Shown: positions 24,422-35,454, numbered from the stretch's first letter. The stretch is 64,000 bases of DNA from Amyelois transitella (GCF_032362555.1 NC_083520.1:5084001-5148000); one strand, 5' to 3'. Notes: generated by a model not told the origin, from the sequence alone. Program-made: numbers and translations.

Positions 24422-25448
24422 TGAGAAGCGAAGTTTGATGGTATTATACAAGAAAACTCGTAATACCTTTGTCATATAAATGTCCAATTACAGATCAAAA
24501 GTAAAGTGGAGACAAAACAAAAAGCATACTTAGTTTTTGATAAATAAATTTTGTTAAATATGTCGTTTGTTTTTGTTTAGTTTATGTGTGATAAAAATAC
24601 CTATATGGTAGGTAAAATATTTTTCAATGATATTTTACCCGCTCTGATATTAAACACAAACTTTGCCCTGCCTGCCTGTCACCTACTCTACAGTTAATAC
24701 ATTTTGGCTTTCTAAATTCACGTAAACCATCAACAGATTGAAATTTAGAAGAGCCTTTGTTCGACACTAATTAAATGTTATTAAATTAGGAAATTTATTG
24801 AGAAATCAATTTTGATATGCGCTTCAATAAGCTGAATAGCCGATTATCCCTTTATAATTAGCTGCTCCTAAAAAAATCGGTTTACGCCATAATCAATGAT
24901 TATTGTTCTGCAAATTTCTGTGCATTTCTCAATCAGGTTATTATATAACTTAATGCTCTTCATGCGCTTATTATTTTAACTTATACCGAGCTTCTGCCTA
25001 AGTACAGCCACCAAAACAAACACCAGGGGTATGTTATTACCAAAATATTAAATCGTTTGTCTATAGTCTCTTCGATCTCTAAATTTTTCTGATTCATAAC
25101 ATTTACTGCAGGTAATGCTCGTACATACTGGTACATGGCTCATACATGATAATAACTTTTCTTGATAATTGTTGTCCTTCAAGTTTCCAATGACAGTTTC
25201 CCCATTAAGCATATCGCCATTTTAATAGTTGCCACCAGAACAGATTTTCTATTGAAGACAATGATGTCGTGGCTGCTTATACGTTATTCTTAACAAATTA
25301 TTAGACGGATATTATCCTTATCTCGTATCTACACGCTTTTGTCCCTATTCTCGAGTAATTCGTATATATAATCGGGGAACTCTCATGCTTGGAACATTAC
25401 CTTTCTGGATTTGAGAGAGTAACTAAGTAATTCCCGCAGACTATCAAC
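24422..25448. other. Spacer between members 3 and 4
   Basis: AT-rich with no coding signal on either strand. A TATATAAT near 25365 precedes the start codon of member 4 by about 80 nt and is its likely TATA box. Confidence 0.45.
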
Positions 25449-26075
25449 ATGGTCGGAAACAAGACTCTTATTTACTGCGCCGTTATTTTGGTAAGAATTT
25501 TATTTCACAACTTTTAAATATGGGTAAAATGAAATATAAAACACGTAGGTACAGGTACACCCTTACACCACAGGGTGTACTTACAGATGTAACCATGGCT
25601 TAAGTATAGTTAAATTTACCTCATTACAATAAAGTAAAACTTCTATGTTTAATAAGAGTATAAATAAACTTGGTATTCTTCTTGTAGGTGATGGGCTATC
25701 AACCTGTCACTATTTTACCCTCAATTATTATAAAGCCGTACGGCTTAACGTGGCCTTTCAGTCTTTTCAAGAAATATATGCATTTAAATATATGAAAGAC
25801 AACAAATTCGTCTCAAGAAACAACGGAACTTTTATTCCACTTCATATGTAATTTATTCCTGCCATACATGTGTATGTATATTAATTTTTTTTTTCGGGAA
25901 AGAAAATACAGTATAGTGCTTTGCAAAGTAAAAACCAAATAAATATAAAAAAAAAACATCTTATAATTTTAAGGCCACCATGTACTTGACCTCAGTAGCT
26001 GGCGAAGAAACTGCTGGAGAAGAAGTACCACAAGCTCCTTTCCAAGGTGTCATGAATTGTAATTTTACAGAAGAG
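25449..26075 (+). pseudogene. Eight-cysteine family, member 4: signal and linker exons without a cysteine-domain exon
   Basis: Exon 1 at 25449-25490 (MVGNKTLIYCAVIL) and exon 2 at 25974-26075 (ATMYLTSVAGEETAGEE to VMNCNFTEE) match member 5 exon for exon, including the first cysteine followed by the NFT glycosylation sequon and a phase-0 donor. The third exon, with the seven other cysteines, was not found before the next family copy at 28171. A LINE relic lies at 26939-27110, in the interval where that exon is expected. A short open exon at 26324 (NLKRVEINIFPRL) would splice in frame but has no cysteine. The gene is therefore either a broken copy or encodes a short secreted peptide. The first two exons still look intact, so loss may be recent. 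Confidence 0.6.
25665..25775 (-). repeat. Family A dispersed repeat fragment in intron 1 of member 4
   Basis: AAACTTGGTATTCTTCTTGT, ATCAACCTGTCACTATTTTA and AACGTGGCCTTTCAGTCTTT are the reverse complement of family A. It accounts for the open frame at 25645-25851, which is therefore rejected as a gene. Confidence 0.65.
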
Positions 26076-26938
26076 GTGAGTACTGTCTCATAGCCCATTT
26101 CTTTAGTTACTTAAATTAAGGTTCACAATTTTTACAGAAGACCTATATTAAAGATATTTATATTAATTTTACTTTTTTATATCAATTTTAACCTCATGAA
26201 GAAAAAGTAAAATCAAATAACAGATGCACGAGTGTAATGAATATTACATTTGCCCATAACCATAGTTTATTATACAATTGTACTTTTTAAGGAGTAATTT
26301 CATGATTGTTTACTTTTATTTCAGAACTTAAAAAGAGTTGAAATAAATATCTTTCCAAGACTGAAACATCATAATTTCATCCTGACTCCGGATCATACAT
26401 TATTCGTAACATTGTCTTTATATCGTGTTCTCCGGAATTTTATTCTCCTGGGATTCCTTGTTCTATAAATTCTAACATTTCTACAAAAACATTACAAAAG
26501 TTTTTTTTGTAGCCTTTAAGATTTATTTAATATATATATATTTTATTTAGAGAGACATGGCGTCTTCAATTGAGCATTTAAGGTCAATGTTTTTTACAAA
26601 CGTTCTTAAAGCAAGTTGCTATTTTAAATCATTAGGAGTCATCGTTACTAGATGTAAAGTTTGGGAGTTAATTATTTGCTTGAAAGGGCTAATCTGCGGA
26701 AATATTAAACAGAATACTTAAAATCTTTTACCCTTAAACAGTTAAATCACCTACGGGTAATAGGGTGTCCCATGGACGAAGCCGTGATGGGTTGGTAGTT
26801 TCTATATTAACTTGAAATAGTATTTTATTATCAACAATTATGTTTTCTTCGTATTTAAGTTTTATTCTTTATTAATTTTTTTTCCACATAGCCCTACTTA
26901 TTTATGTTTTATAACGTGTTATTTATATAATTGACTAG

Positions 26939-27110
26939 CAGCTCGCTCCGGCTTTACATCGATATTTATACATATAAACTCCTGAATCACTGTATCTATT
27001 AAAATAACTGTATATAAATCCGTCGTGTAGTTTTAAAAGTTTAAGCATACAGATATAGCGGCAGACGCGAGAAGCGACTTTACTTTATTCTATGTACCCG
27101 GTGATAATGT
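26939..27110 (+). mobile_element. Relic of a LINE-type or related element ('AGCTCGCTCCGGCTT')
   Basis: The run AGCAGCTCGCTCCGGCTTTA, followed by ATCACTGTATCTATTAAAAT, CAGATATAGCGGCAGACGCG and GCGACTTTACTTTATTCTAT, is a sequence I know as a very common lepidopteran interspersed repeat tail. I assign it to the RTE-like group with low certainty. It lies downstream of the truncated member 4. Confidence 0.5.
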
Positions 27111-28170
27111 GTTATTTATTATATAATTTCAGGCACTACGGGAGCACTGTCCCGGATATACAGGAACCCACCCGGGCCAAGGCAATAAATGGAGCGTGGG
27201 TTTAACTTACAACCATGGACGCTAAATGTCATCTACCCAGGAATGCAAAAATTTTACAGTTCTTAGATCTACTATAGCTAGAACAATTACGTATTTAATT
27301 TTTTGTTGTTCATATTTAAATAAAAGGCAATTACATAAAATAAAATATTGAGTTTCCATTCGTAAGGAAGCCTAAATAGAAATAGGAACATTTAAAACAC
27401 TCTGTATTCCACTCGGTATCGCTACGGGAGAAAAATATTTGTGATAACTAATACAATACAATTTTCCATATACTTAGATAAATTCATGTGACCCGTATAA
27501 GTCACGTCGCCCTGGTGCAAAATAGCCGAAATGAAAATTCTTTTCCAGTAAAATTCTGTTTACCATGGAACCTTTGTCAACCGTTTTGCGATATTTCTTT
27601 TAGAAAATAATACGGGCGTATAGTTTTCTTGATATACTTAAAATATGGTATCCAATTTTATCAAACATTTTCTACGTAAGTTATAAAAAAGTCAATCTAT
27701 TTATTTCTAATTCTATAATTACATTTTCACTCAATGAATACGTTGTAGTGCGAGAGCCTAGACGAACAAATTATGGACGCCCTAGGGATTGGTCAGGGAT
27801 CGTGAGAAATGGGAAAATATAATCTCTGTCTACCCTGGAAAGAGGTGTAGTTTTATGTACTTACTTATGTATGTTTTTACCCATTACAAGAGATTTGGTT
27901 ATATAATATGGTCACGGTGGTACTCAAACTTGGTACTCTCGCTTAAGAGTCCACCAACTCTCTAGATAAAAACGTGTATGTTACAGAAATACAGAATTGC
28001 AAATAGTACAAGATTTGTTAGTTCAACAAACATGCGTTATTGATAAAATATTGCACTATTATTTTCTTAATCTAGGCAATACTTATAACTGATATGCAGG
28101 TACATCTTCTATGTATGACTATCATATAAAAGCATTGAACGTTTATCTTTAAATCAAGAAAGTGGTTACA
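27111..28170. other. Spacer after member 4 with a LINE 3' end fragment
   Basis: Near 27775-27880 the sequence GGGAAAATATAATCTCTGTC followed by a short GC-richer stretch and GTAGTTTTATGTACTTACTT resembles the 3' end of RTE-type LINEs, also seen at 55615-55725. ATATAAAAG near 28124 is a TATA box for the orphan exon at 28171. No cysteine-domain exon was found. Confidence 0.45.
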
Positions 28171-28693
28171 ATGAGTTGCTGTAAGATTGCCATAATGCTG
28201 GCTGTGGTAAGCGAGTATTTATTAACAAACAATAGTTCAACATATTTTATATTTACTTTTGACATGTGATAACTTTTTCTACTATTTGTTTGTAATGTTG
28301 ACTAGCTTTTTTAAAATCCCACTACAATCTTGCCTCGATCAAATCAAAAATCAAACCTTTTTTATGATAAAAACCGTTCTTAATAGTTAAACTACATATT
28401 TAAGATATTTAGTAGACTATGTTAACTTTACTATAAAGCATGAAACTCCGAAAGAAATTATTACATTATCTCTATTCTGCCTGTTTAAAAACATAAAATA
28501 TTTCTTAAAGTATTTTTCAAATTATTAATCGAGAAATTTAAATTATTATCCCAAATTCGAAATTGCTGTTCTATATAAAATACACCTACTTTACATAATT
28601 AATTCGACTGTATAATTAGATTTGTAACAGATGTACTCTAACCCCTCCAAGATGGAATACGGAGTCTCAGAGCATGTCTTGAATAAGAAATAA
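28171..28693 (+). pseudogene. Orphan first exon of the eight-cysteine family with a degenerate second exon
   Basis: ATATAAAAG about 45 nt upstream, then ATG and MSCCKIAIMLAV ending at a GTAAGC donor (28171-28206), has exactly the promoter and signal-exon layout of the other members. A possible second exon after AACAG at about 28631 reads in frame as MYSNPSKMEYGVSEHVLNKK and stops at 28693. No cysteine-domain exon follows before member 5. I read it as a decayed array member; a 32-aa secreted peptide is the alternative. Confidence 0.5.
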
Positions 28694-28869
28694 GGAGAAA
28701 AGGATAGCTCCGGACCGTTTATTTTTACATTTTACGAGAAAAATACCACACATTATAATTTGATAAATGTGTAGGCTCACCCAATGTTTAATATATCTAT
28801 AATACTTTATTTAATAAAATCCAATAAAACTTTATTTAATAAGCATAGTAAGTAATATAAAAATAACTT

Positions 28870-29215
28870 CTTTCTCTTCATTCTGGCTTTAGTGCCAGAT
28901 GCATCCTCACCATTCTAAAGAGTAGCCTGGGGTAAGCCTTGGGCCATGGATCCTGGATTGGGTGCGTCAGGTTTTTACACGAAGCGTCTCCCGTCTGACC
29001 TCCGCAACCTTTGCAAGGGAACCTAACCCGGCTCGATCATGGTAACACATCCAGTTGCATGAATATGCAGGTTTCCTCAGGATGTTTTCCCTCACCGTAA
29101 GAGCATCGGTTACTATTCAAACTAATGTACAAAATTTTCTGAAATAGTCTTTGATAAGTAAATGGCCAAGGTAGGATTCAAACCTGCGCCTTTCTGCGCA
29201 TCACGCTCATATAAA
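28870..29215 (-). repeat. SINE family B, near-full copy
   Basis: It runs from TTCTGGCTTTAGTGCCAGAT through ATGGATCCTGGATTGGGTGC and CTCCCGTCTGACCTCCGCAA to the box B region (minus strand GGTTTGAATCC near 29170-29180). The last part of the tRNA-like head is missing. It is well preserved compared with other copies. Confidence 0.75.
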
Positions 29216-29606
29216 TATAAGTGACTAATAATAATGAAATGCGAAAATATTGTAAAGCCTGAACAAAGGTGAAAATCACTCTGTGTTGCAAGCGAGACAA
29301 CAACTATAAATAACTAGATCTAAGTACATTCCCGTAAAAAGTGTCCGAAACAAACAAATATGTCCGTACGTTCAAAAACGGATCTTATATAATAAAAATA
29401 AAGCACACATTCCTCAAATACATAATTTTTCTCGTTCACAATGAGCATTTTTGATATTTGAGAATTGTGTGCTTTAATTTTTGAATGGTTTATATCTGTA
29501 AAATTACGTTCACGTTCGCATTAGTGCATCTAGAAATAGTTAATCGTAGGAAACTAGCTGAAGTTAAATTCTCATGTACGATTCCATTATTTTAGACGCA
29601 ACCAAC

Positions 29607-29741
29607 ATGTTTCGCATTTATGTTGTGGTTTTCATTATATACTACGCACTTGTCGTTCCCGAATGGCGGATTAAACGGCGATATTCCAGAAATAGAAGGG
29701 AATATCGGTTATTTCAGCTGGTATTATCTGCAGCTGGCTAG
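29607..29741 (+). CDS. Small open frame: signal-like, strongly basic 44-aa peptide (weak)
   Basis: MFRIYVVVFIIYYALVVPEW is hydrophobic like a signal peptide, and the next segment has many Arg/Lys (RIKRRYSRNRREYR). It sits in the array between the orphan exon and member 5 and has a purine-rich ATG context (ACCAACATG) like its neighbours. It has no cysteine, no close TATA box and no family match, so it may be chance. Confidence 0.2.
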   Translation: MFRIYVVVFIIYYALVVPEWRIKRRYSRNRREYRLFQLVLSAAG

Positions 29742-30275
29742 GATTATTCTACCTGATTTGCCTAATATAATTCTAGGCATTACGTATCTATCCTGTTAAA
29801 TAATCATTGTTAAATAAATGCAGGTTCCTTATGTAATAAGAGTACCTACCTTTTAGGCATCCATAGACAACAGGTATTAAAAAAATTCCAGCTCTTGGTA
29901 GCCTCTTAGAAATATCTGGTATAAATGAAATTGAGTTTAAATACTTTTGGGGAAAGCAATACATAATAAACGTTGGCAATGTTTTTTTAAATTATTTTTC
30001 TTAACATTGTTGAACCTATTGCGTGATACATATAACAACACCTATAGATGTAATATACTTATATCTTACAAATGTTATATAGGTACTTACTTCAGACCAT
30101 CTTCAGAATATGACACAAGAAAGTCGTGATTTCCTCTTCTATGTAACTATTCTTATCTGTTTATTATGTCGATTCAAAATAGTCTTTTGTCTTTGATAAG
30201 TATATAATATTAGCTGACATATCCTGCTCAGTAGTCCATTTTGATAGTTACTAGAAATACCAGTAAAGTTTCATA

Positions 30276-31943
30276 ATGGTTTTCATCAGAGCTGTTTTGT
30301 ACTGCGCCGTTGTTATGGTAAATTGTTATTATTTGTACTTGAAATTATAAATATGTATTGATATTATCAATTATGTTGATGAAATAAATATAATATCTGC
30401 CTTACGTAGTACAGTTATTTATTCAATTCAATCAGTCTTTCATTTGGTACGACCACAAAAATCGTAATAGTCCACAATTTCCCATATTGGCAACTTATAG
30501 ATAGAGTGCACCATACACAATGTAAATGTAAAAGAGGAATTCCCATAATGCTTTAAAACAACATTAGAGACTTTATTGTTTTTATTAATAAAATGAAGTT
30601 TTTTTTTATTATATATACGTTAATCATGGGCACAGTTTATATATATAGCCTGCTAATAAATTGTACTAATATATTGAAGTCTATCCGATATAATAGTGAT
30701 GACCTTTACCTGTAATCTACTTTTTCAGGCCACTTTATATTTGACATCGGCCTCTGCAGATGAGAACCCTCGCGAAAGTCGAGGGTTCTTCAGTCTGTTT
30801 CCTTCGATAGTCGCGTGCAACTTCACTGAACAGGTTTGTTATATTTTTCCTTAAGTTTCCTAAAAACTTATTTGCTCTTTAGTAATGAAATCGACTTCAT
30901 TATTCCACGCAAAAATATATCCACATTATATTTTTACTTTCTTTTCTATAAAACAATTCGTTCTTTAAATCCTCGTGGCGTTAGTCCTGGTTGCGTCCTC
31001 ACCTCTAGCATCTATGACCATGATTCTGGATTGGGTAAGTTAGGTTATAACATAAAGTGATTCTCGAATGACCATCGCAACACTTAATTTTTGGATATCA
31101 TTCAAATCACCATGTTTTGCACACTGTAAAAGCAAGCAAGCAGTACGGTTAAAAGAGTAGAAATGTAACTTATGAACGACTCAGAAAAAAGACTCATTGG
31201 CACATGGCCATAATTCAAACAGTATGATGCACATTGAAACTGTGCATCATACTTTTTGAGTCGGAACCTTAACCTTTTAAACTACTAGCATTTTCTATAA
31301 GTTAGTTGTTTAACTTTAAAAATCTTTACTAAGTACTTGATTAACTTTTGACTAAGACTCTTCAAAGTTAGTAAGTATATAACTATTCAAAGAGAATGTT
31401 TGCTTGGCCGCAGAATTTGTTGAGAGGATGTTTATACGAGTAGTCGTCTGTTTTAAACCAAGAGGGCGGCCCACCTTTTTTTTGCGAAGTTAAAAATAAA
31501 AAGTTGAATCATTTTATTCGTACATTCAAAATGACGTCTCACCAAAACACTAGCTAATTATAAAAACTTGATACAAATATGTCACCTGTATCCCATATGG
31601 GGAAGCAGAGCCAAAAGTCTTAACAAAACTCGGAGGCCGCCTTCTACTGCACGGCTAATTAATGAAATAGATTATAGTTATAGTGATAGGTTGCTAGCAT
31701 GTCGCCTTAAATAAGGAAGAAGATTTTTTCATAGTTGGCTTTTGTTATCTTGATTTTACCATACATTTCTTTAAATTGTCTTCTATCCATTCACAGAGTG
31801 GCAGCACTTGTCTCAGCTGCAACCAATCCCTCTACTGCTTCCAGAACAACGTCTGCCTCCTTTGGAACTGCGGCGGTCTTCTTCCCAACTGTCATGAGGG
31901 TCACTGTTCCACCATCAGACCAGACAATTGCACCAGTTCGTAA
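30276..31943 (+). CDS. Eight-cysteine secreted protein, member 5 (carries a ninth cysteine)
   Basis: Three exons, 30276-30317, 30729-30833 and 31797-31943, all phase 0, giving 97 aa. Signal: MVFIRAVLYCAVVMATLYLTSASA. A short linker (residues 25-43, NPRESRGFFSLFPSIVA) leads to Cys44. The intron falls between Cys44-NFTEQ and SGSTC. Family cysteines are 44, 54, 57, 63, 74, 81, 86 and 94, spaced 9-2-5-10-6-4-7; Cys69 is additional and replaces a residue that is Gly in members 6 and 8. An odd count suggests a free thiol or dimer. Sequons NFT (45-47) and NCT (93-95) are present. Intron 2 contains a SINE B copy and a family A copy. AATAAA near 32089 may end the transcript. Confidence 0.85.
30970..31300 (-). 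repeat. SINE family B, diverged copy in intron 2 of member 5
   Basis: GGCGTTAGTCCTGGTTGCGT, ACCATGATTCTGGATTGGGT and a tail with GGCACATGGCCATAATTCAA follow family B order. It explains part of the plus-strand open frame at 30836-31060, which is not a gene. Confidence 0.6.
31575..31730 (+). repeat. Family A dispersed repeat, diverged copy in intron 2 of member 5
   Basis: CACCTGTATCCCATATGGGG, GCAGAGCCAAAAGTCTTAAC and ATAGGTTGCTAGCATGTCGC correspond in order to the family A unit. Divergence is higher than at 14155 or 35143. Confidence 0.6.
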
Positions 31944-33782
31944 CAACGCAATAATATGATCTCTACATTTTCCAACACTTAAACGGATGCAAAGAATTTT
32001 ACGTTCCAATTTTAAATTCTTGAAATGAATTATTTAGTTATTTTTTCGGCTGGATATAAAAATAAGTGATATTGGAGTTAATTTTCGAATAAATTTGAAT
32101 ATGAATGAAAAACAACAATTTGTATTTTTTTTAACCTACTTGAATTGTAGTAATGTTTGAAAAAAACCTTTTTCTGCGTTAGGTTTTCGGTAAAAACACT
32201 TTGTTGTGACACTGTAACAGAACATAAAATAAACCAGCTTAGAACATGGCATATTCAGCTTGAATATGCACATAAGTATTCCTCTGATTTACCTCATTCA
32301 TAAACATTATGGCCGCAATTAAATCCAATGCATTAAAACCGGAACAATATTTTTTGCGTGATACAAACGTACAAACAGAAATTCTAAAAATCGCATTGTC
32401 ATGTAACTTTTGCGTTGCATTATACTATTTATAAATAATTTGTAATAAAAATACCTCATTTTTGGCCAATATCTTCCAACAACGATCGGTCAGTTTTTTA
32501 TTTACTGTTTTATTACATGAGTAAACGAATATGTATGGATTTCTGTTTTTGTGTTACCCACGAGTTATGAACCAATTTTTATAAAATTTTACACAAAGAC
32601 AGACCGGAATACCAGACCTTCAGAAGTAAGAAATAAGAAAAAAAAACTATAATTTACTGAAAATTCTCATTAGATTTTTATAAGAAGGTAATACCTATAG
32701 TAAGAACGTATAGAGACGAAATTATATTTATGTAGAGTGAAACCCCGGGAAAAAGGTTAGCTCGAAATATGTATATAAGTACATTTATCATAATTTTCTC
32801 GGCTATTTTCCCCTGAACCACGATTTAGAAGTCCAAAAATAAGGCATTTGAAGGCAACATGATGCACACAATCCTCTTGGCGCCAGTCACAGTTGCGTCT
32901 TCACCTCTCTAGGGAAGGAGCTTGAGGCGCCTATGACTATGATCTCAGAATAGGGGTGAGTCAAGTTTTTACTTCTCTCGTCTTCTCACCTTCTCCTTGT
33001 CTTGCGTTTTGACTAAGACTTTTCAAAGTTGGTAAGTAACTATTCAAAAAGAATGTTTGCTTGGCCGCAAAAGGGAGTCAGAGAAACCTAACCCATATTA
33101 GATCTAGGGCATTAAAAAATGATCTAAATGCACAGTCTTAGAATATTTTCAAAATAATGTAAATAAGAAAATGAGAGCATCGACTATCAATATAACTAAT
33201 GTTATAAAGATTAGTTACTAAGGTGAGGTCTTTTGGTTAATGGCAAGATTTGAACCTGTACTGTATCTTTGAAACGTATTTTTAAGTTAACCGCTCGATC
33301 ACCGAGCCTCATAATAATATCTGTACATGTTTACTGAGAAGGTAATATTGAAATGCTATTTTCTATAAAGAACAAGTATCGTGTATACGGGAAGTGTACG
33401 TAGGTATTGTTCTGCAACTATTCTCAAACATCAAATAACATCATACATCATCAGGGCTGTGAGTTGTGAGCAAAGCTTTTACTTGATTGTTCAAAAGAAA
33501 ATAAATATATTCACAGATTAATTAATGTTGATTCATAACTACACTTCAAATATTTAAAAATAATCAATTTTGTTGGTCTTTTGAATACAAAAAGTAAACA
33601 ATTTCAAGAACCCAAACAAGAAAATACATAATATGACCAACCCTGATATCGGACATTGTCATTATCATAATACTATTATGATAAATAGTATAAATGTGGC
33701 GATCAGGGCTGGAACATTATAGTTTGATCGATATCAGCAGAAGAAGCTAGTGAAAAAGCAGATCTTTAAATAATCCATAAAA
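31944..33782. other. Spacer between members 5 and 6
   Basis: No gene found. A SINE B copy with an internal insertion lies at 32870-33312. The 75-bp insertion inside it (33007-33070) is similar to 31346-31423. A TATA-like motif, ATAAATAGTATAAAT, lies near 33680-33696, about 90-100 nt before the start of member 6. Confidence 0.5.
32870..33312 (-). repeat. SINE family B copy interrupted by another repeat
   Basis: GGCGCCAGTCACAGTTGCGT and CTTCACCTCTCTAGGGAAGG start the body, and the tRNA-like head closes it (TTAATGGCAAGATTTGAACC, GCTCGATCACCGAGCC). Between them, 33007-33070 does not belong to family B and recurs at 31346-31423. Confidence 0.6.
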
Positions 33783-34716
33783 ATGGCTGACATCAGAGCT
33801 CTGATCTTCTGCTGTATTGCATTGGTAAGAATAACCTTTATCCAACTAAAATATTTTCTATCCACCCGAAACATATCAAGCTTCCGCGTAGGCATTTAGA
33901 CCAAAAAAATGCCTAAAAAACCCTACTTACTAAACTACATCAACTTTCAGTTTTTCACTTACTACAGATTCAGTTATATACAAAAGAAGATCCTTGTAGT
34001 TGTTGCATTTGAACCTAGTTTGATACCTGCGTGCCAATGAACCAATCATTTGATTTTTTTTCAGACCTCAATCAACCTATCATCCAGTTCTGAAATTCCA
34101 AAACTCGATTCTGATCTCGAAATAGCCCAACTCAACATGTCCCGGTTCGGTTTCCCACAATTTCCTGGATTTGGGTCCGGTTTTCCCAGTTTAGCTTCAT
34201 TCTTTGGAGGGGGTAGAAAACGGAGAGATGCGGGCTTTCAAATTCCTAATCTCAACATGTCAGGAGTAAATTTCCCCAAATTTCCTCAACCACCTGGCTT
34301 CGATTCGATGCCCAGCCTTACTTCATTTTTCGAAGGTGACCGATGGCGACGAGACACTGAAGCGGAACCAACAAATAATGATGGAGAGCATCAAGACAGG
34401 TTCTTTAGCCACTTTTCTTCCATAACCAGTTGCAATACCACAACACAGGTAAACTGTTATTGGTTTTTTTATACTCATTTATCGGATCATATGTAATATT
34501 TTTTCGCTGTTTTTATTTTTAAGTAATGATGATAAAAAAATAAACTTAATTTTATCTTCCTTATTTTATCAGGGTGGCCGTTCATGCCTGAACTGTCGCC
34601 AAGCGCTTAACTGCTTGTCTAACAACTTTGGATTACTGACTACATGCCGTGGCCTCTTCCAGTACTGCGATCAGGGTAGATGTGTCTTCAATCGGCCTTC
34701 CAACTGCACTGGATAA
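33783..34716 (+). CDS. Eight-cysteine secreted protein, member 6 (tandem internal peptide repeats)
   Basis: Exons 33783-33824, 34065-34448 and 34573-34716, all phase 0, 189 aa. Signal: MADIRALIFCCIALTSINLS. The linker (about residues 25-136) holds two tandem units of about 40 aa: AQLNMSRFGFPQFPGF...PSLASFFGGGRKRRD and PNLNMSGVNFPKFPQP...PSLTSFFEGDRWRRD. Each has LNMS, FPxFP, PSLxSFF and a basic RxRR-D end, so each could be cut by furin-like enzymes. The cysteine domain begins at Cys137 with the sequon NTT, spacing 9-2-5-10-6-4-7, ending SNCTG. The layout is that of a multi-peptide precursor joined to a cysteine domain, though release is inferred. AATAAA lies near 34838. The intron between first and second cysteine is short (124 nt). 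Confidence 0.87.
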
Positions 34717-35087
34717 ATATCCAAAAAATGATTTACAAGTAGATGGAAATATTTGTTTATGTAGTATATTTCAAATTAACAATTCAAGTTGAGTGTTAGT
34801 TTAGATTAAACTTAAGTAGGATTACATTCCAATTTTTAATAAATTATATTATTTCGTGAAGATCTGCAGTCTTTTTATATTTTATCTTCATAATTATTTT
34901 TGAAAACTTATATATGAACATATTGACCTTTTATAAGAAGTAAAAGCAATAAGTAACTTGTCTTTGACCGTCAACGAACCCGTAGTTTTGTAGCTGTTTT
35001 AGGGAATAGGTTAGTTAATCGAAAATGCGAGCAAGATTAATTTTAATTTAAGAGTGAATATTAATTTAAACAATAAACCCATTCCAT

Positions 35088-35454
35088 AAAATAATAAGTC
35101 AATGTGCATTAATACGTCACATACTGTGGAATTTATAAATTACATATATACATACATATGATCACGTCTATAACCCTTGCGGGGTAGACAGAGCCAACAG
35201 TCTTGAAAAGACTGAATGGCCACGTTCAGCTATTTGGCTTAATGATAGAATTGAGATCTAAATAGTGACAGGTTGCTAGCCCATCGCCTAAAAAAAGAAT
35301 TTTTAAGCCTATCCCTATAGTCGCCTTTTACGACATCCATGGGAAAGAGATGAAGTGGTCCTATTCTTTTTTGTATTGGTGCCGGGAACCACACGGCACA
35401 AAATAATAAGTCAATGTGCATTAATACGTCACATACTGTGGAATTCATAAATTA
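35088..35454 (+). repeat. Family A element flanked by a 55-bp direct duplication
   Basis: A near-complete family A copy (35143-35399) has the same 55 bp on both sides: 35088-35142 and 35400-35454, one mismatch (T to C). Either the insertion made an unusually long target-site duplication or a local duplication happened first. The family A copy itself is close to that at 14155. The minus-strand open frame at 35239-35448 is a by-product. Confidence 0.85.

Noticed and set aside
26324-26470. Possible third exon of member 4 (NLKRVEINIFPRL…)
   Set aside because: It would splice in frame, but has none of the seven cysteines and ends in Leu-rich noise.
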